Shown here: one piece after another, positions 1 through 11,478 of the stretch
How the letters are laid out: every line of letters begins with the position of its first letter
How positions within the stretch are numbered: the stretch's first letter is position 1
From: Azolla caroliniana
Taxonomy: Eukaryota > Polypodiophyta
DNA length: 64,000 bases
Assembly: GCA_043228905.1 (NCBI GenBank)
Contig: JBHGNT010000002.1
Location: 14,198,001-14,262,000 of the forward strand
Direction: 5' to 3'
Notes under the pieces: generated by a model
The model's database searches: none
The model's input: only the letters and a program-made list of their open reading frames with translations
Told to the model about the DNA's origin: nothing
Made by a program: the position numbers and the translations under genes

Positions 1-166
1 ATTAGTCATAGGGAATATGGAACTCATTAGTTATGTGTAATAGAATATGATTTTATGACACATAGTTAGTGTGTAGAGAGTAGTGGTGACTTTTGACCTT
101 TGAGTGCTCATAGATTCTCAAATGGTGTGTTCACACACTAGACTAAGTTGAGCTTGATTCTTAACA
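1..166 (-). mobile_element. LTR fragment of a copia-type element running off the left edge
   Basis: The reverse complement of this stretch starts with TGTTAAGAATCAAGCTCAAC at 166 and matches, with scattered differences, the start of the solo LTR at 1815-2193. It is therefore the first ~166 bp of an LTR on the minus strand. It ends exactly where Gypsy-A reverse-transcriptase coding sequence begins at 167, so an element lying mostly to the left of the window was inserted in Gypsy-A. The other end and its target-site duplication are not visible. Confidence 0.75.
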
Positions 167-1619
167 ATGGCGATGGGGACGTCGATCGGGTTGGTAAGGA
201 TGTGCACCTTACCCCAAGGTGCAACGAACTCCATAGCCCACATGGTAAATGCCATGAACAAAGTATTGGGGGATTGTATTCCTCATATCACAATGCATTT
301 CTTGGATGACATTCCGATCAAAGGATGCTTGGTGGAAGAGGAAGATGAATTGAAAGATGAAGACGGTTGTCGAAGATTCATCGTCAATCATATAAAGGAT
401 AGTGAGAGGGTGTTACAAAGACTCGAGGATGCAAAGCTCACGTTTCCAAGAGAGAAGTCCACATTCGGTCAACCAAAAGTATTGGTAGTAGGACACTTAT
501 GTGGATCTTATGGTTGGAAGACATCTCCATCCAAGGTGAACGCTATCCAAGAGATGAATGAGGAGTGTGAGTCCCAAATAGAGCTGAGAAGATTCTTGGG
601 AGCATGTGCATTCTGTCACATATGCATTCTGCACTCTGCCCATGTTGCTGAACCATTGTATCGCTACTAAAGAAAAGAAAAAAGTTTGAATGGAAAGAAA
701 ACCATACATACATAGTCCAAATGTTGAAGAAACCATTGTTGGAAGCTCCATCATTGCGCAAAGCTGACTACACCGAAGGTACCCTAATATATGTGATAGT
801 GGACAAGAGCCTAACTGGTATTGGATGGTTGATTAACCAAGAAGACAAAGACAAAAATTGGTATGCAATTCCGATTCAGTGCGAAGGTGTTAACCGAAAG
901 ACAAAGAAAGTACACCGAAGTAAAGAGAGAGCTAGAGGGGATAGTATCTGCAGTTTAAACCAATCGTGACTACCTCATCGGGATAGAATTCATAATCAAA
1001 ATTGATTGTCTACCTATTCTCAGGATTATATCTAGTTGTGCAACACCAGATATTGCTATGCTACCATGGATTTCTTATATCAAGTCACTCAACTTGGAGA
1101 TTTGACATATAACCAGGAAGCATAATCTAGTGCCCGGCATGTTGTCAAAGGCAAGGTACGAGGGTGAAGAAAATTCGCACTCCGACAAAGAGGATGTTGG
1201 CCTAAAATTCTTTATGATTTCTTGTGCTCGAGTGGTAGCGGTGTTTAAAGTAGAAGGTTATGAGGGTGAATTCATCGAAATTGGCAAGTACTTGAGCTCT
1301 CTTACAAAGGATGAATCATGGTCAAAGGAGGCCAACAAGTTCTTCTTCAAAGAAGGACATCTATGGAAGTTTCCAAAGAGGAAGAATGGAACTCCACTTC
1401 GAGTGGTGTGCATGAAACAAGATCAACAAACACTAATTGTTGAATTTCATGATAGTGTGTGGTTAGGTCATCGAGGTATATGGGCAACTTTTGCAAAGCT
1501 AAAGGACAAGTATTAGTGACCGGGTGTTTACGAAGACGTAGCAAGCTATGTTGAAACATGTGCACAATGCCAATTTTACTCAAATGGTCAACATAGGAAT
1601 GGACTTCATCCAACATATC
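167..1619 (+). pseudogene. Gypsy-A pol piece 1: reverse transcriptase, RNase H and integrase zinc region
   Basis: The open stretch 167-670 (167 codons) starts in the middle of the reverse transcriptase. It keeps the LPQGATN motif and the polymerase motif as FLDDIPIKG, with Phe-Leu in place of the usual Tyr/Phe-Val before the two catalytic Asp. RNase H follows in 721-969 with disrupted frames around 660-720 and 960-1130. The segment 1130-1516 covers the RNase H to integrase linker and the first part of the integrase HHCC zinc region (a GHRG context), with the Cys pair at about 1558-1575 after a TAG stop at 1514-1516. It is interrupted at 1620 by Copia-1, just after codons for H-P-T-Y that match Gypsy-B. 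Non-functional. Confidence 0.85.
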
Positions 1620-1702
1620 TATTGGGGACAAGGCCGTCAATGCAGAAGTGCAAGCAACATTCGTGATGAAGAAGAACCTGTGTATGCGCATACGCAAGAT
1701 AG

Positions 1703-1765
<63 letters not shown>

Positions 1766-2476
1766 GGCACAAAAGAAAACGTTATATTCCAATTGCAACA
1801 GTTACAAAGAATGATGTTGAGAATCAAGCTCAACTTGGTCCAGTGTATGAGCTCACCTTGAGAGTGAATAGACAGTCCAAGGGTCAAGAGTCACCACTTT
1901 GTATTCTAGCATTTAGTATGAGTCATAGAATCATATTCTATGACACATAACTTATGAGCTTTCACATTCCCCATGCTCCATGAGTTTTGTAGTTAATGAA
2001 GAGAGAGGGTGACTATATAAAGCACCCTCCTCCCACCTCGTATAATGTTGAGTCTTTCTCCTTTGTTAATATACTTTACCTTGCGTATTCTCTGTGTCTT
2101 ACTCCTTGTCTCTCTCTCTCACTCTCTCTCTCTCTCATACACACATAACTCAAATTTCTTCCGCTTCACAAGAATCATATCTGATTCTTTACAAATGAAA
2201 ACCAACAACAACTTAAAGGTTACAAGGTCACTTTATATAGTGACTATCTTAGGGCAATTGCCCTTTATGCTATTTACAGAAATAGCCCAACTTTGGTTGT
2301 CCAAAGGGACAGTGTGAATATGGCCATTATACACTCGAATTCGACACTCCCCCGTAATGGGCGTATACATGGGTTATCTAAAAAAATTTCCCTTTATGCT
2401 ATTTACAGAAATAGCCCAAACTTCGGCTGTCCAAAGGGACAGTGTGAATATGGCCATTATACACTCGTATTCGACA
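1620..2476 (-). repeat. Copia-1 3' LTR, split by a solo LTR and partly duplicated
   Basis: It matches 7895-8210 from the 'ggggacaaggcc' end to the 'gtattcgaca' end. The first base pair reads TA instead of TG, probably a point mutation. A (GA)n tract at 1709-1760 is longer than in the 5' LTR (7981-8008). The inserted solo LTR occupies 1815-2193. The outer part exists twice because of a 129-bp tandem duplication (2261-2389, 2390-2517). Confidence 0.85.
1815..2193 (+). mobile_element. Solo LTR (379 bp) in the Copia-1 3' LTR
   Basis: It begins TGTTGAGAATC and ends TTCTTTACA, and is flanked by perfect 5-bp duplications aatga (1810-1814 and 2194-2198). The uninterrupted LTR at 7895-8210 lacks it at the equivalent place. 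A TATA-like tatataaag lies at 2014-2022. It belongs to the same broad LTR group as 1-166 and the Copia-2 and Copia-7 LTRs, which share a start close to TGTTGAGANNCAAGCTCAAC. Confidence 0.9.
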
Positions 2477-2517
2477 CTCCCCCGTAATGGGCGTATACAT
2501 GGGTTATCTAAAAAATT
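2261..2517. repeat. 129-bp tandem duplication spanning LTR end and polypurine tract
   Basis: 2261-2389 and 2390-2517 are near-identical. Each contains the outer 3' LTR sequence, the LTR end (tcgaca) and the adjacent ctcccccg, which on the minus strand is the polypurine tract directly upstream of the 3' LTR. Confidence 0.85.
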
Positions 2518-4265
2518 ACAGGTATATACAAGGTTTATCGAACAGATCGGTTTTGTTAGAGTCGGCAAGATTTAAAGATAGAAGACCGAACCGGTCGGGT
2601 CAGAAGAGTTGAAGTCGATCCTCAAGGAACCGATGTCGGTGGTCTGAAACCATCCTGTGTTGTGTGTCCGATTTTAACCGGACCGATTTTTTGTTACGCC
2701 CATCTGGTGTCGAAGGGACCGGAAACGATCCGTCGAAAGACACTTGGTCATTCCATCTGCGACATTATTGGTTGTGGATATTTTTTCTATCGGTTGTGGA
2801 TATTTTCTTGAGACCAATTTTCCCTGAAATGACGCAGTCCCGAACGAAGTGATATCGAATATTGATATGCTTGGAGGCGTTGTGGTGAACCGGATTCTTT
2901 TGACAAAGCAACAACACCCTGATTGTCGCTATAGACAACTCGAGCCGAGTCGGAGTCGACCTGTCGAAACGTGTGCGCTAGCCGATCGAGCCATAAAGCT
3001 TCTTTTGCCGCGTCAGACGCAGCTACATATTCCGCTTCGGTCGTTGAGGTGGTTGTGCACTCCTGAAGTTTCGACTTCCATGAGATTGCTCCATTTCCAA
3101 ATTTGAAAAAGTATCCGGTTGTTGATTTCCAACTATCCATGCAGTCGGCGAAGTCCGAGTCGGTGTAACCGACTACGCCTGAGGTTGAGTTCGGGCCGAA
3201 AAGAATGTCGTGGTCTTTTGTGCCAGCTAGATATCTGAACACATGCTTGACTGCGTTCCAGTGCAATTGGCCGGGGTTGTGCATGAATATGCTGACGACT
3301 CCTACAGTGTGAGAGATATCAGGTCGTGTTGCGACCATCGCGTACATAAGGGAGCCAATTGCCGGTGCATATGGTACCGACTTCATATCTTCCCCCTCTA
3401 GACCGGATGTTGGGCAATCTCGCTGAGACAGCCGAAGGTTAATGGGGAGCGAGGTCGAAACAAACTTGGCCAAGTGCATGTTGAAGCGTTCGAAGACAGG
3501 TCTGATGTAGTCAGTTTGAGACAGGAAAAGTTGTCGTTTATCGCGATGCCGACTAATCTTCATACCAAGTATGTGTCTTGCCGGACCGAGGTCCTTCATG
3601 GCAAACTTCAACCGCAGTTTCTGAACGAGTTCGGTGAGCTCTCCGGCATGCCGACCGAAGAGTAGCATGTCGTCCACGTAGATGATGCGGAAGACGGGAG
3701 ACCCGTCTTGAGCTATTTTGGTGAAGAGATAGTGGTCCTCATCGCTCTTTGAGAAGACGACCGATTGGATGAAGTCGTCAAACTTCTTGTACCACTGTCG
3801 GGGTGCCTGTTTCAGGCCATATAAGCTCTTCTTGAGTCGGCAGACTAGATGTTCCTAGCTAGATGCCACAAAGCCTTTCAGCTGCTCCATATAGATTTCC
3901 TCCTGTAGGTCACCATGGAGGAATACCATTTTTACATCTAGCTGAATCAGCTCCAAGTTGTCGGCGGCCACGACACCGAGCATGAAACGAAGGGTTATCA
4001 TTTTCACCACTGGTGAGAAGATTTCATCGATTCTTCGGTAATTCAACCAAGTCCCAAGTTTTGTTTGCCTGAATGGAGTGCATTTCCGACTCCATCGCCA
4101 GATGCCATGTGGCTGAATCGGCAGATGCCGATGTTTCTTCATAAGACGTCGGTTCGCCGGCGTCGATAAAGAAAATTTTGGGAGAGTACCTCTCAAGAGG
4201 TTGCGACAGTCTCTCGGATATATGAGGTATGACTGGAATAGTCGGATGGTCGGGAGCCGAGCCAT
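2518..4265 (-). pseudogene. Copia-1 reverse transcriptase and RNase H
   Basis: Open stretch 2787-3677 starts at the V-D-D-M-L polymerase motif and continues through the [20 protein letters not shown] and RNase H (YTDSDFAD, TTEAEYVAA) regions. The part 3855-4265 holds the upstream RT region with QLDVKMVFLHGDL. A TAG stop sits at 3855-3857 and the RNase H C-terminus is frameshifted below ~2900. All the main RT and RNase H motifs are recognisable, but no continuous frame remains. Confidence 0.85.
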
Positions 4266-6494
4266 TCGATTGTGCCGAATCGGTGGATTCGGTGCGAGAG
4301 TTGTCGGTTACCCGTGAAACCAATCTCGTGTTGTGGGTTGGGCTGTCATGAAGGGTTGGCACCTTGGAAAATATTACCCTTCGAACTTCAATAGGACTTT
4401 CGGCCGTTTTATGCATAGTTGACTCATTGAACACGACGTCCGAACTTCGGACGATTTGTCTGTGCTCGGGGTCCCAGAGTTGGTATTTGATCTCGCCGTT
4501 GGGTCCATATCCAAGGAAAACGCATTTCCTTGATCTTGGTTCGAGTTTCCGGTGATTGTCTTTCAGTATGAGAGCGTATGCCTCGCAACCGAAGATCCTC
4601 AGCTTGTCATAATTCGGCTTACTGCCGGTCCATATTTCCTGAGGTATTTGAAGTTCTAGAGGTCTACTTGGCGATATATTTATTATGTGTACTACCGTAA
4701 GTAGAGCCTCCGCCCAGAAGCCATCCGATAGTCCAGAGTGTTGGAGCATGGATACTATGCGTTCTTGAATCATCTAATTCATGTGTTCAGCAATTCCGTT
4801 CTGCTCCGGACTATAAGGTTCCGTATATTCACGTCAAATGCCGCGTTCCCGGCAAAATTTGACGAATTCTTCAGACTTGAATTCTCCTCCATTGTCGGTT
4901 TGGAGACATTTCAGTTTCCGACCGGTCTGATTTTCGACCATTGCAAGCCATTCAAAGAAGATCGAGAACACCCGATCTTTGGTTCTAATGGGGTAAGCCC
5001 ACACCTTCCGAGTCGAGTCATCAATAAAACTGACGAAGTACAAAGCACCGCCGAGAGACTGATGTGGCATCTGGCCACAGATGTCCGAATGGACCAAATC
5101 GGATGTCGGGTGTGATGTGGCTACCTGTTTGCCATACTGGCAATGCTCGCAGAATTGGTGATCCGAGAAGGAGAGTTTAGGGATGTAACTGATAGGAATA
5201 CGCTGACCTAAGCTATGCACAGCCACAACTGAGACGTTTGGTCAATCACAGAAAACAGGGATGTGGAGAGATGTATCTACACACGAAACAGTAAAGAAAA
5301 AACTGCACTAGATGTTAACGTGGAAAACCCAAATATGGGAAAAACCACGGCAGCCCTCAGATTGCAAAATATCACTATATCAAGATTACAACAATGGGGC
5401 ACAGAGGCAACGACCTCTTGCTCCCTCGCTTCGCCACTAGGCGGTTACAACAGAGGCAACAACCACTTCATCTCTTGTCCTCTCTCTCTCTCTGTACATA
5501 GTTACGCTCAGAATTATCGCTACAACGATAATCACACAACCAACTCTTTTTATTACAATCAAGTTTTCCCTAGGTCATATTTATACTAATATGACTTTCA
5601 GGTTATTTACAAATATAGCCCCAGTGGGCTCTTTGGAACATATTTACATATATGTCCCTTCATCCAGTAAGAGGTTCTCACCAGGCCTACAACATCCGGC
5701 GTTGCCGGGTACTCCTCATCCGGTTCTCACCGGGTCTTCCGTTGCCGAGTACTCCACATCCGGTTCTCACCGGATCTTCCGTTGCCGGGTACTCCACATC
5801 CGGTTCTCATTTCCCATCCGGAGAGACCTATTTCCTAACAGTAACCGGCTTTGGATAGGTGCGTTATGCCGACCTTGCTGAGGTGTCCAAGTCGTCCATG
5901 CCATAACGATGACATGGGGATATCAACCAAAAATAAGCCACCCTCTTTGAGTGTGACATATAAAGGGTACAAGGAATGTACCTTTGGTCCTCGAGCAAGC
6001 AGGAGATTCCCTTTGTGGAGTGTCCACCCTCCTGATGAGAATCCGGCATGGATGCCGGCTTCGTCAAGCTGTCCGACTGAGATCAAGGGTCTTGAGAGCT
6101 CAAGAACGTGTCGGACATTGTGTAGTACTAGTGTAGAGCCACCCAGAAGGTTGAGCTCTACGGTGCCGATTCCGATTATAGCACAATGTTGTGAGTTTCC
6201 AACTCGAACTGAGTCGGAGTGCCGGTCTGAGTATTGCCGAAACTGAGATCAGTGAGGTGTCACATGATACGATGCACCCGAGTCCAGGAGCCATGTGCTC
6301 GATTCCTCAGTCGTAAGCAGAACTTCTGATTCAACTGGGTTCTCTATGGACAATATGTTTGGGTCGGTCGTCAAATTTTCGGCTGAAGAGCCGATGTAGT
6401 TGACCTCCTCATGCCGGCTACTCTTCTGATCTGCTCTCTGAGCTTTGTCGGTTTTTGCTTTGAGTGCCCGGTAGTTGTCTTTGATGTGTCCCAA
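4024..6494 (-). pseudogene. Copia-1 protease and integrase, split by a solo LTR
   Basis: Read from high to low coordinates: 6494-6249 has the aspartic-protease motif LLDSGASYHVT. 6086-5841 has the GAG-pre-integrase motif LWHGRLGH. The solo LTR at 5190-5840 intervenes. 5189-4834 resumes with the zinc-binding CEHCQYGK and integrase core residues HSDICG, SFIDD and TDNGGEF. 4773-4024 carries the integrase C-terminal part and the linker to RT. At least one stop separates 4834 from 4773. Confidence 0.85.
5190..5840 (-). mobile_element. Solo LTR (651 bp) inside the Copia-1 integrase
   Basis: The plus strand starts TGATAGGAATAC and ends TTTCCTAACA. Perfect gtaac duplications flank it (5185-5189, 5841-5845), and removal restores the integrase reading frame. 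It carries the acgtggaaaaccc...gggaaaaaccacgg motif (5318-5350) in the orientation expected for a minus-strand LTR of the Copia-3/Copia-4 group. It has short tandem copies of a 'catccggttctcaccgg' type sequence near 5695-5810. Confidence 0.88.
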
Positions 6495-6515
6495 TTTCTT
6501 GTAGTAGTTGCAAAT

Positions 6516-7210
6516 TCAGTTGTCCCGAGATTTGCTCCGGCTTCGCTGATCGTTCGGCGGTCGGGAAGAACTTCTTCCCCGGTTGTTCGATCGGTTGTTC
6601 GATCGGTCGGTCGAACCTTGTACTACGTAAGCTTCATCTGCCAAGTCTTTGGCAAAAGACTTTCTCCAAGTTGCTTCAGTAAGGATTGCGCTCGTGACTT
6701 CGGAGTACTTGAGGGTAGTTGTTGAAGCATTGCACACATGAAGAGGGGAGACTACTCATGAGTATCATTGCTCTGAGTTCATCCTTGATTGCCGTCCCCT
6801 GAGACGAGATTTGGGAGCTTATGCTTTCATACTCGTTGAGGTGTGCCTAAACCAAATCGGATTCTTTCATCCGCAAGCTGTAGAGGCGCCGGATCAGATA
6901 CATCTTTGTTGCCACGACCTTCTTTTCATACGTTTCCGACAGTGTTCTCCAACGTTCAAAAGTTGTCGTGCATGATTGCACTGTGAAGTACATTGACTCC
7001 AACAAGTGCATCCGAATTGTGGCGCGGACAATTCTGTCCAGCTTTTAGCCACTCATTTGCCTTGTATGCTTCTAGAGGACTTTCATTCTCAATCAGGTCT
7101 ATCTGACCCTTGACTATAAGATAGTCCTGCATTTGTTCTTTCCAAAAGTTGAAGTTTGAACTGTCGAACCTCCTTAGACTCATCTCCGATGAGCCAGATG
7201 TTGATGCCAT
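6516..7210 (-). pseudogene. Copia-1 gag
   Basis: 7210-6956 encodes the gag N-terminus, with start ATG at 7210 and a FDSSNFNFWKEQMQDYL motif typical of copia gag. 6737-6516 encodes a Ser/Arg-rich basic segment before the nucleocapsid region. Frameshifts and stops break it between 6737 and 6956. No intact CCHC knuckle is seen in frame; around 6500 a degenerate remnant precedes G-H-I-K-D-N. Confidence 0.75.
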
Positions 7211-7880
7211 CTGCTTCGGTTTCGGTTGGTAAGACTCGGTTCGGAGTTGACTACGAACCTTAGTGGGGTGTAGCCAGTCGGCTCACCCGATATCATTCTA
7301 GTCGGTTTTGAACCCGAGTCGGTTTGGTTTCAGATACTTGTTGCTGAACTTGCTCGGAGTGACTCCGGTAACTTGAGGATCAGAACCGGCTGGTCTTCCC
7401 GAATGTTGCCGAGTTGGAGTGAGCCCGGTTAGCTTCTGATCGTATGCCGAATACTGATTACACGAAACCAATTGTTTGGGCCAATTCTGCTTTAGATGAC
7501 TACATCGATGAGAGGGACGGATCCAACTGATCCTCCCGAATGTCGATCAGCCGAATGAAGCACGAATTTGGTTGTTTCCAGGAGACCAATCTACAGCGGA
7601 TGGTTACAACAAGTGGGTGAATAGCGTCCGGTGACTTATTTGGATGTTGTTTAACCAAATGAAGCACGATTGGATCGGTTGTTGCTCAAGAAGCTCCCCT
7701 CAAGTGGTTACAATCACAGGAACAGAGTACAGCCGACTGGCTTACTCCAATTTGTGATTTAACACATTGAGATGCGGGCTCTTTGTTTTTCTTCTCCTTT
7801 CTCTATTTTTCAAAGAAAACAAAAACGGAATGTTGTATGGTGTACTATGACAGCCGGCAGCAGGTTGAAGAACCTCTAAC

Positions 7881-7892
7881 ACTCTGATACCA
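7881..7892 (-). other. Copia-1 primer-binding site (initiator tRNA-Met)
   Basis: The minus strand reads TGGTATCAGAGT, two bases from the inner end of the 5' LTR. This is the usual copia PBS, complementary to the 3' end of initiator tRNA-Met, with one base changed. Confidence 0.85.
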
Positions 7893-7894
7893 AA

Positions 7895-7977
7895 TGTTGG
7901 GGACAAGGCCATCAATGCGGAAGTGCAAGCAACATTCGTGATGAAGAAGAACCTGTGTATGCTCATAAGCAAGATAG

Positions 7978-8012
<35 letters not shown>

Positions 8013-8210
8013 GGCAGACAAAAAAGCGTTATATTCCAATAGCAATAGTTACAAAGAATGACAACCATCAACAACTTAAAGGTTACAAAGTCACTTTATA
8101 TAGTGACTATCTTAGGGAAACTGCCCTTTATGCTATTTACAAAAATAGCCCAAACTTGGGCTGTCCAAAGGGATAGTGTGAATACGGCCATTATACACTC
8201 GTATTCGACA
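7895..8210 (-). repeat. Copia-1 5' LTR
   Basis: 316 bp, plus strand TGTTGGGGACAAGG ... GTATTCGACA (TG...CA). It matches 1620-2346 after removal of the solo LTR there. It contains a (GA)n tract at 7981-8008. Confidence 0.88.
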
Positions 8211-8307
8211 ATATTCATTATCAATGAATTATAAGTGGTTGGTAGACATAGTGTTTATGGCGATGGAATTGTGGCAAATGAGATACCCTGTGCTACCAAG
8301 AGAGATT
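8211..8307 (+). pseudogene. Gypsy-A pol piece 2: integrase, between zinc region and catalytic core
   Basis: Only 97 bp remain between Copia-1 and Copia-3. They translate to a segment containing KWLVDIV and QMRYPVLP, matching KWMVDLV and QMRYLVLA in Gypsy-B integrase. The first integrase Asp of the catalytic triad is in the V-D-I/L-V motif. Confidence 0.8.
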
Positions 8308-8317
8308 TGTAAGGAAC

Positions 8318-8708
8318 TGTTGAGATACAAGCTCAACATTGGCCGGATTGGTGCGTAAACCAGAGTGCAAACCAGTGCGCAACAAGAGGTCGGATCGGTA
8401 CGGAAACCGGGAGGCCGTTGAACAGATATTCCGCAAGGGAATATATTTGGGAGTTAGTGTAGGAGCTCAGTTATGAGCATTGAAGTATGTATCAGTACTT
8501 CTGTCAGTTCATATGGACTTGTATAAAAGTGCTCCCTGTGCACATCCTATGAGTTTTACACATTTTTTGAATTCAGTTTCTTCTGTGTGTTATTTTTTCC
8601 CTCTCTATCTCTCTCGCGTACATCGTGTCTTAAGCTCTCCATTAAACCTGTTGTTTCCTCCTGTTGGTATTATGTGTGTCATATAGCTTCCACACGTTAC
8701 GTTTTTCA
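8318..8708 (+). repeat. Copia-2 5' LTR
   Basis: 391 bp, TGTTGAGATACAAGC ... ACGTTTTTCA. It is highly similar to 13575-13970 with scattered substitutions and two short indels (a four-base and a two-base difference). Confidence 0.92.
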
Positions 8709-8720
8709 TGGTATCAGAGC
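8709..8720 (+). other. Copia-2 primer-binding site
   Basis: TGGTATCAGAGC directly abuts the 5' LTR. It is complementary to the initiator tRNA-Met 3' end. Confidence 0.9.
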
Positions 8721-8784
8721 ACGAGGATTGAGGACCTCTGCAGCCGACTTCAGCTCAAAACACACACAAAAAAAACTAATCTCG

Positions 8785-10305
8785 ATGAAGAACAGAAAGA
8801 AAAAAATGGATAGAGGTATGGCTAGTTTGCTTCCAACTAAGAAGCTCGACAGAAGTAACTACGCATCTTGGTCGTACAAGATGCACCAGTACCTGCGCAG
8901 ACATGGATACTGGAGCTATGTCAATGGAGGGAGTGATGCGGCACCCGAATCGACACAGAAAGACTTCTCGGCCTGGGAACATTTGGCGAGCAGAGTTCTC
9001 TACTGCTTTGCGTCCTATGTGAGCGAACAGCTCTTGAGCTACATTCGAGATGCAAGAATGTTGAAGGATGCTTGGGGGAATCTGAAAAAGATTTTCGCTG
9101 CAAGCACCACAACCAAGAAGCTCCAACTCCGACAGGAGTTGAGCACTGTGCGTCAACACGACATGACGGTGGCTGACTACACCTCCAAGATAAAGGATAT
9201 CTGCGATTCCCTCGTCTCCATTGATGTGAACATTGAGGAGGGCGAAATGGTGCATATCTGCCTCAGAGGATTGGCGTCAAAGTTCGGAGCATTTTGAACT
9301 GTTGTTTGTACAAGGGAGAATATGTCGTCATTTTTCGACTTGTAGTCGATGCTCCTTGTAGAGGAGGATCACGCAGTTGCGTCAACGAGTACGCACGCCA
9401 ACAACAAGATGTTGTACTTGGAGGGAAATAGGCCCCGTGGTCGTGGCGGACGAGGCGAGTCGACGTGCAATGGAGGCGGCCGGCGAGAGCAAGGAAGAAG
9501 GCATTGTGGTGATGTCGACAGCAATTTCAGACCCTCCGGAAGTAGGGGGAGTCGAGGAGGCAACGAGAATCGGCAAGGGAAACACGTTGCGGAATGTTGG
9601 CATTGTGGCAAGAAAGGCCAGAAGGAGAGCAAGTGTTGGAAGAAGCACACCGATTCGGAGAAAACCGAATCCGGATTCGGACCGACCGAACAAGGAAATG
9701 GGCAGCGGACGCACTACGCCAAAGGATCCGAAAAAGTCAGAAAGGGGGCAGCCTTCGTGACAAGACACGAAGCGAACTCAATGAAGAAGACCACCCCGAA
9801 ATCGGACGAAGTGTGGTACATTGACTCCGGAGCGTCAAACCATATGACGAACCATAAAGAGTGGTTCTCATATCTGGAAAAACCGGAAAAACTGGGAGTA
9901 GTCGCAACAGGAGACGACACTCCGCATCCGATCGTACATGTCAGTGAGGTTCCCCTCAACCACATTGGGCAAAACGGGAAGCTAATGAACGTGCTACACG
10001 TCTTGACAATTACGAAGAATCTGGTGTCGGTCGGACAAATCGTCGACCAAGGGATGCAAGTCCGGTTCACGCATCTTGGGTGCTTCATTGAGGAAGAAGG
10101 CCAAGTTATTGCGCAAGGGCGTAGAGATGGGAGGATGTTCATCCTCGACACCAATGACATAGGCATCACCATGTTCACGAAAGGGCAAAAAGTCGAGTCA
10201 GATATCGACTTGTGGCATAAGCAGATAGTCCACGTCAACTACCAAAGGCTTCAGGACCCGCAATCAAAACAAGTTGTGTTCAGATTGCTGAAATTCAGTG
10301 GTTGA
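8785..10305 (+). pseudogene. Copia-2 gag and protease
   Basis: The gag start is the ATG at 8785 (8814 also possible). The first open stretch ends at a TGA at 9295-9297 after LASKFGAF, and the second runs 9349-10305. The nucleocapsid knuckle reads CWHCGKKGQKESKC, so the zinc-binding His is replaced by Gln. The protease motif WYIDSGASNHMT is intact near 9817-9850. The pre-integrase motif reads LWHKQIVH, followed by disruption. Gag N-terminus KLDRSNYASWSYKM matches Copia-7 gag ([14 protein letters not shown]), so the two are related families. Confidence 0.85.
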
Positions 10306-11454
10306 AAGGCCCAAATTTGTGAAGCCTGCTAGCTAGGGAAGCAACACCGACTTCCTTTCCCAAACGAGCATAGTCGGAGCCGGAATAAGCTCGACTTCAT
10401 ACATTCAGATGTATGGGAACCAGCACAGAACGTGAGTCTTGGCAGGAGTCGATATTTCGTCTCCTTCATCGACGACTACACCTGACACACATGGATCTAC
10501 CTCATCGAAAAGAAGAGTGAAGTCTTCGACTGTTTCCGGAACCTCAAAAAACTTGCCGAAAGGGAAACTGGGAGGAAGATCAAGTGCCTGCGGTCGGATG
10601 GCGGAAAAGAGTACTTTTCCGGCCAATTCAACAGTTATCTGCAACAAATGGGAATTCGACGCGAATTCAGTTGCAGGTATACGCCGGAGCAGAACGGCGT
10701 AGCCGAAAGGAAGAATCGGTCGGTTGTGGAAGTAGCGCGAGCAATGTTGGAAGAACAGAGCATGCCCAAGTTCTATTGGGCCGAAGCGGTCCGAACCACG
10801 GTCTACATCCAGAATCAGATCAGAGAAAAAGTGTCAGCACATGAGCTGTATTTCAGAAGGAAGCCAAATCTATGACACCTGAGGGTTTTCAGTAGCATCG
10901 CGTATGTGCATGTGCCGAAGGAGAAGCGGAGGAAGCTTGACGCAGAAGCCGAGAAGTGTATCTTGGTCAACCACTTGGACGAACAAAAGGGTTATAAGTG
11001 TTATAAACCCCGAACCAAACAACCTCATGTAAGTCGCGATGTTGTGTTCGATGAGTCCGCGTCTTGGTATTTGTCTCCGACTCTGGACCTCAACTCCAAT
11101 CCGAGTTTTGAAGATGAGTTCAGCGAGAGTGAGATGGATCCTGATGAACGCGAAGTCGGAACTCTTGAAGAGAGTCCAATCTCATTTCTCCTACTGGACT
11201 GAATGAGCGATTAAGTCGGTTTGACCAATCAGATGAAGAGTCGGCGAGTAGTGGAGACTTGGTTTCCACGTCGTAAGCCGAAGAGACGGCTTATGCACAA
11301 AGAAAAGGGAAAGAAGATGTCGGAGTGCGGCACGGATAGGGACGAGTCGGATCAACGCGAATCCGACTCCGAGAAGAGCGATGACGGGCCTTCAAGAGCG
11401 AAGTCCACGTTGGCCATAACGGCCTCAACATCGGCTATTCCGCAATTATGTTGA
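10306..11454 (+). pseudogene. Copia-2 integrase
   Basis: The core retains SFIDDYT, RSDGGKEY and the [10 protein letters not shown] motif with the catalytic Glu (about 10460-10720). Stops interrupt at 10482-10484 and 10873-10875. The C-terminal GKR-like region YVHVPKEKRRKLD is at 10897-10940, followed by an acidic then basic low-complexity linker up to 11454. Confidence 0.8.
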
Positions 11455-11478
11455 TCTACCTACCAGAAGAACCCTGTT

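Larger units (their letters stand above)
1620..8210 (-). mobile_element. Copia-1: Ty1/copia retrotransposon, degenerate
   Basis: The minus-strand element is bounded by LTRs at 7895-8210 (5') and 1620-2476 (3', enlarged by an insertion and a duplication). Flanking pentamers are atatc (1615-1619) and atatt (8211-8215), a TSD with one change. Removing the element joins Gypsy-A integrase codons in frame with the Gypsy-B order. The primer-binding site is complementary to initiator tRNA-Met. The coding region runs gag, protease, integrase, RT, RNase H, which is the copia order. It carries two solo LTRs of other families. Confidence 0.88.

Noticed and set aside
2045-2575. Small plus-strand frames in 2045-2575 as host genes
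   Set aside because: They lie in a solo LTR and in the duplicated Copia-1 LTR/PPT sequence.
9369-9768. Several overlapping frames on both strands in the Copia-2 gag region
   Set aside because: GC-rich coding sequence opens shadow frames. Only the + frame carries the nucleocapsid and protease motifs.
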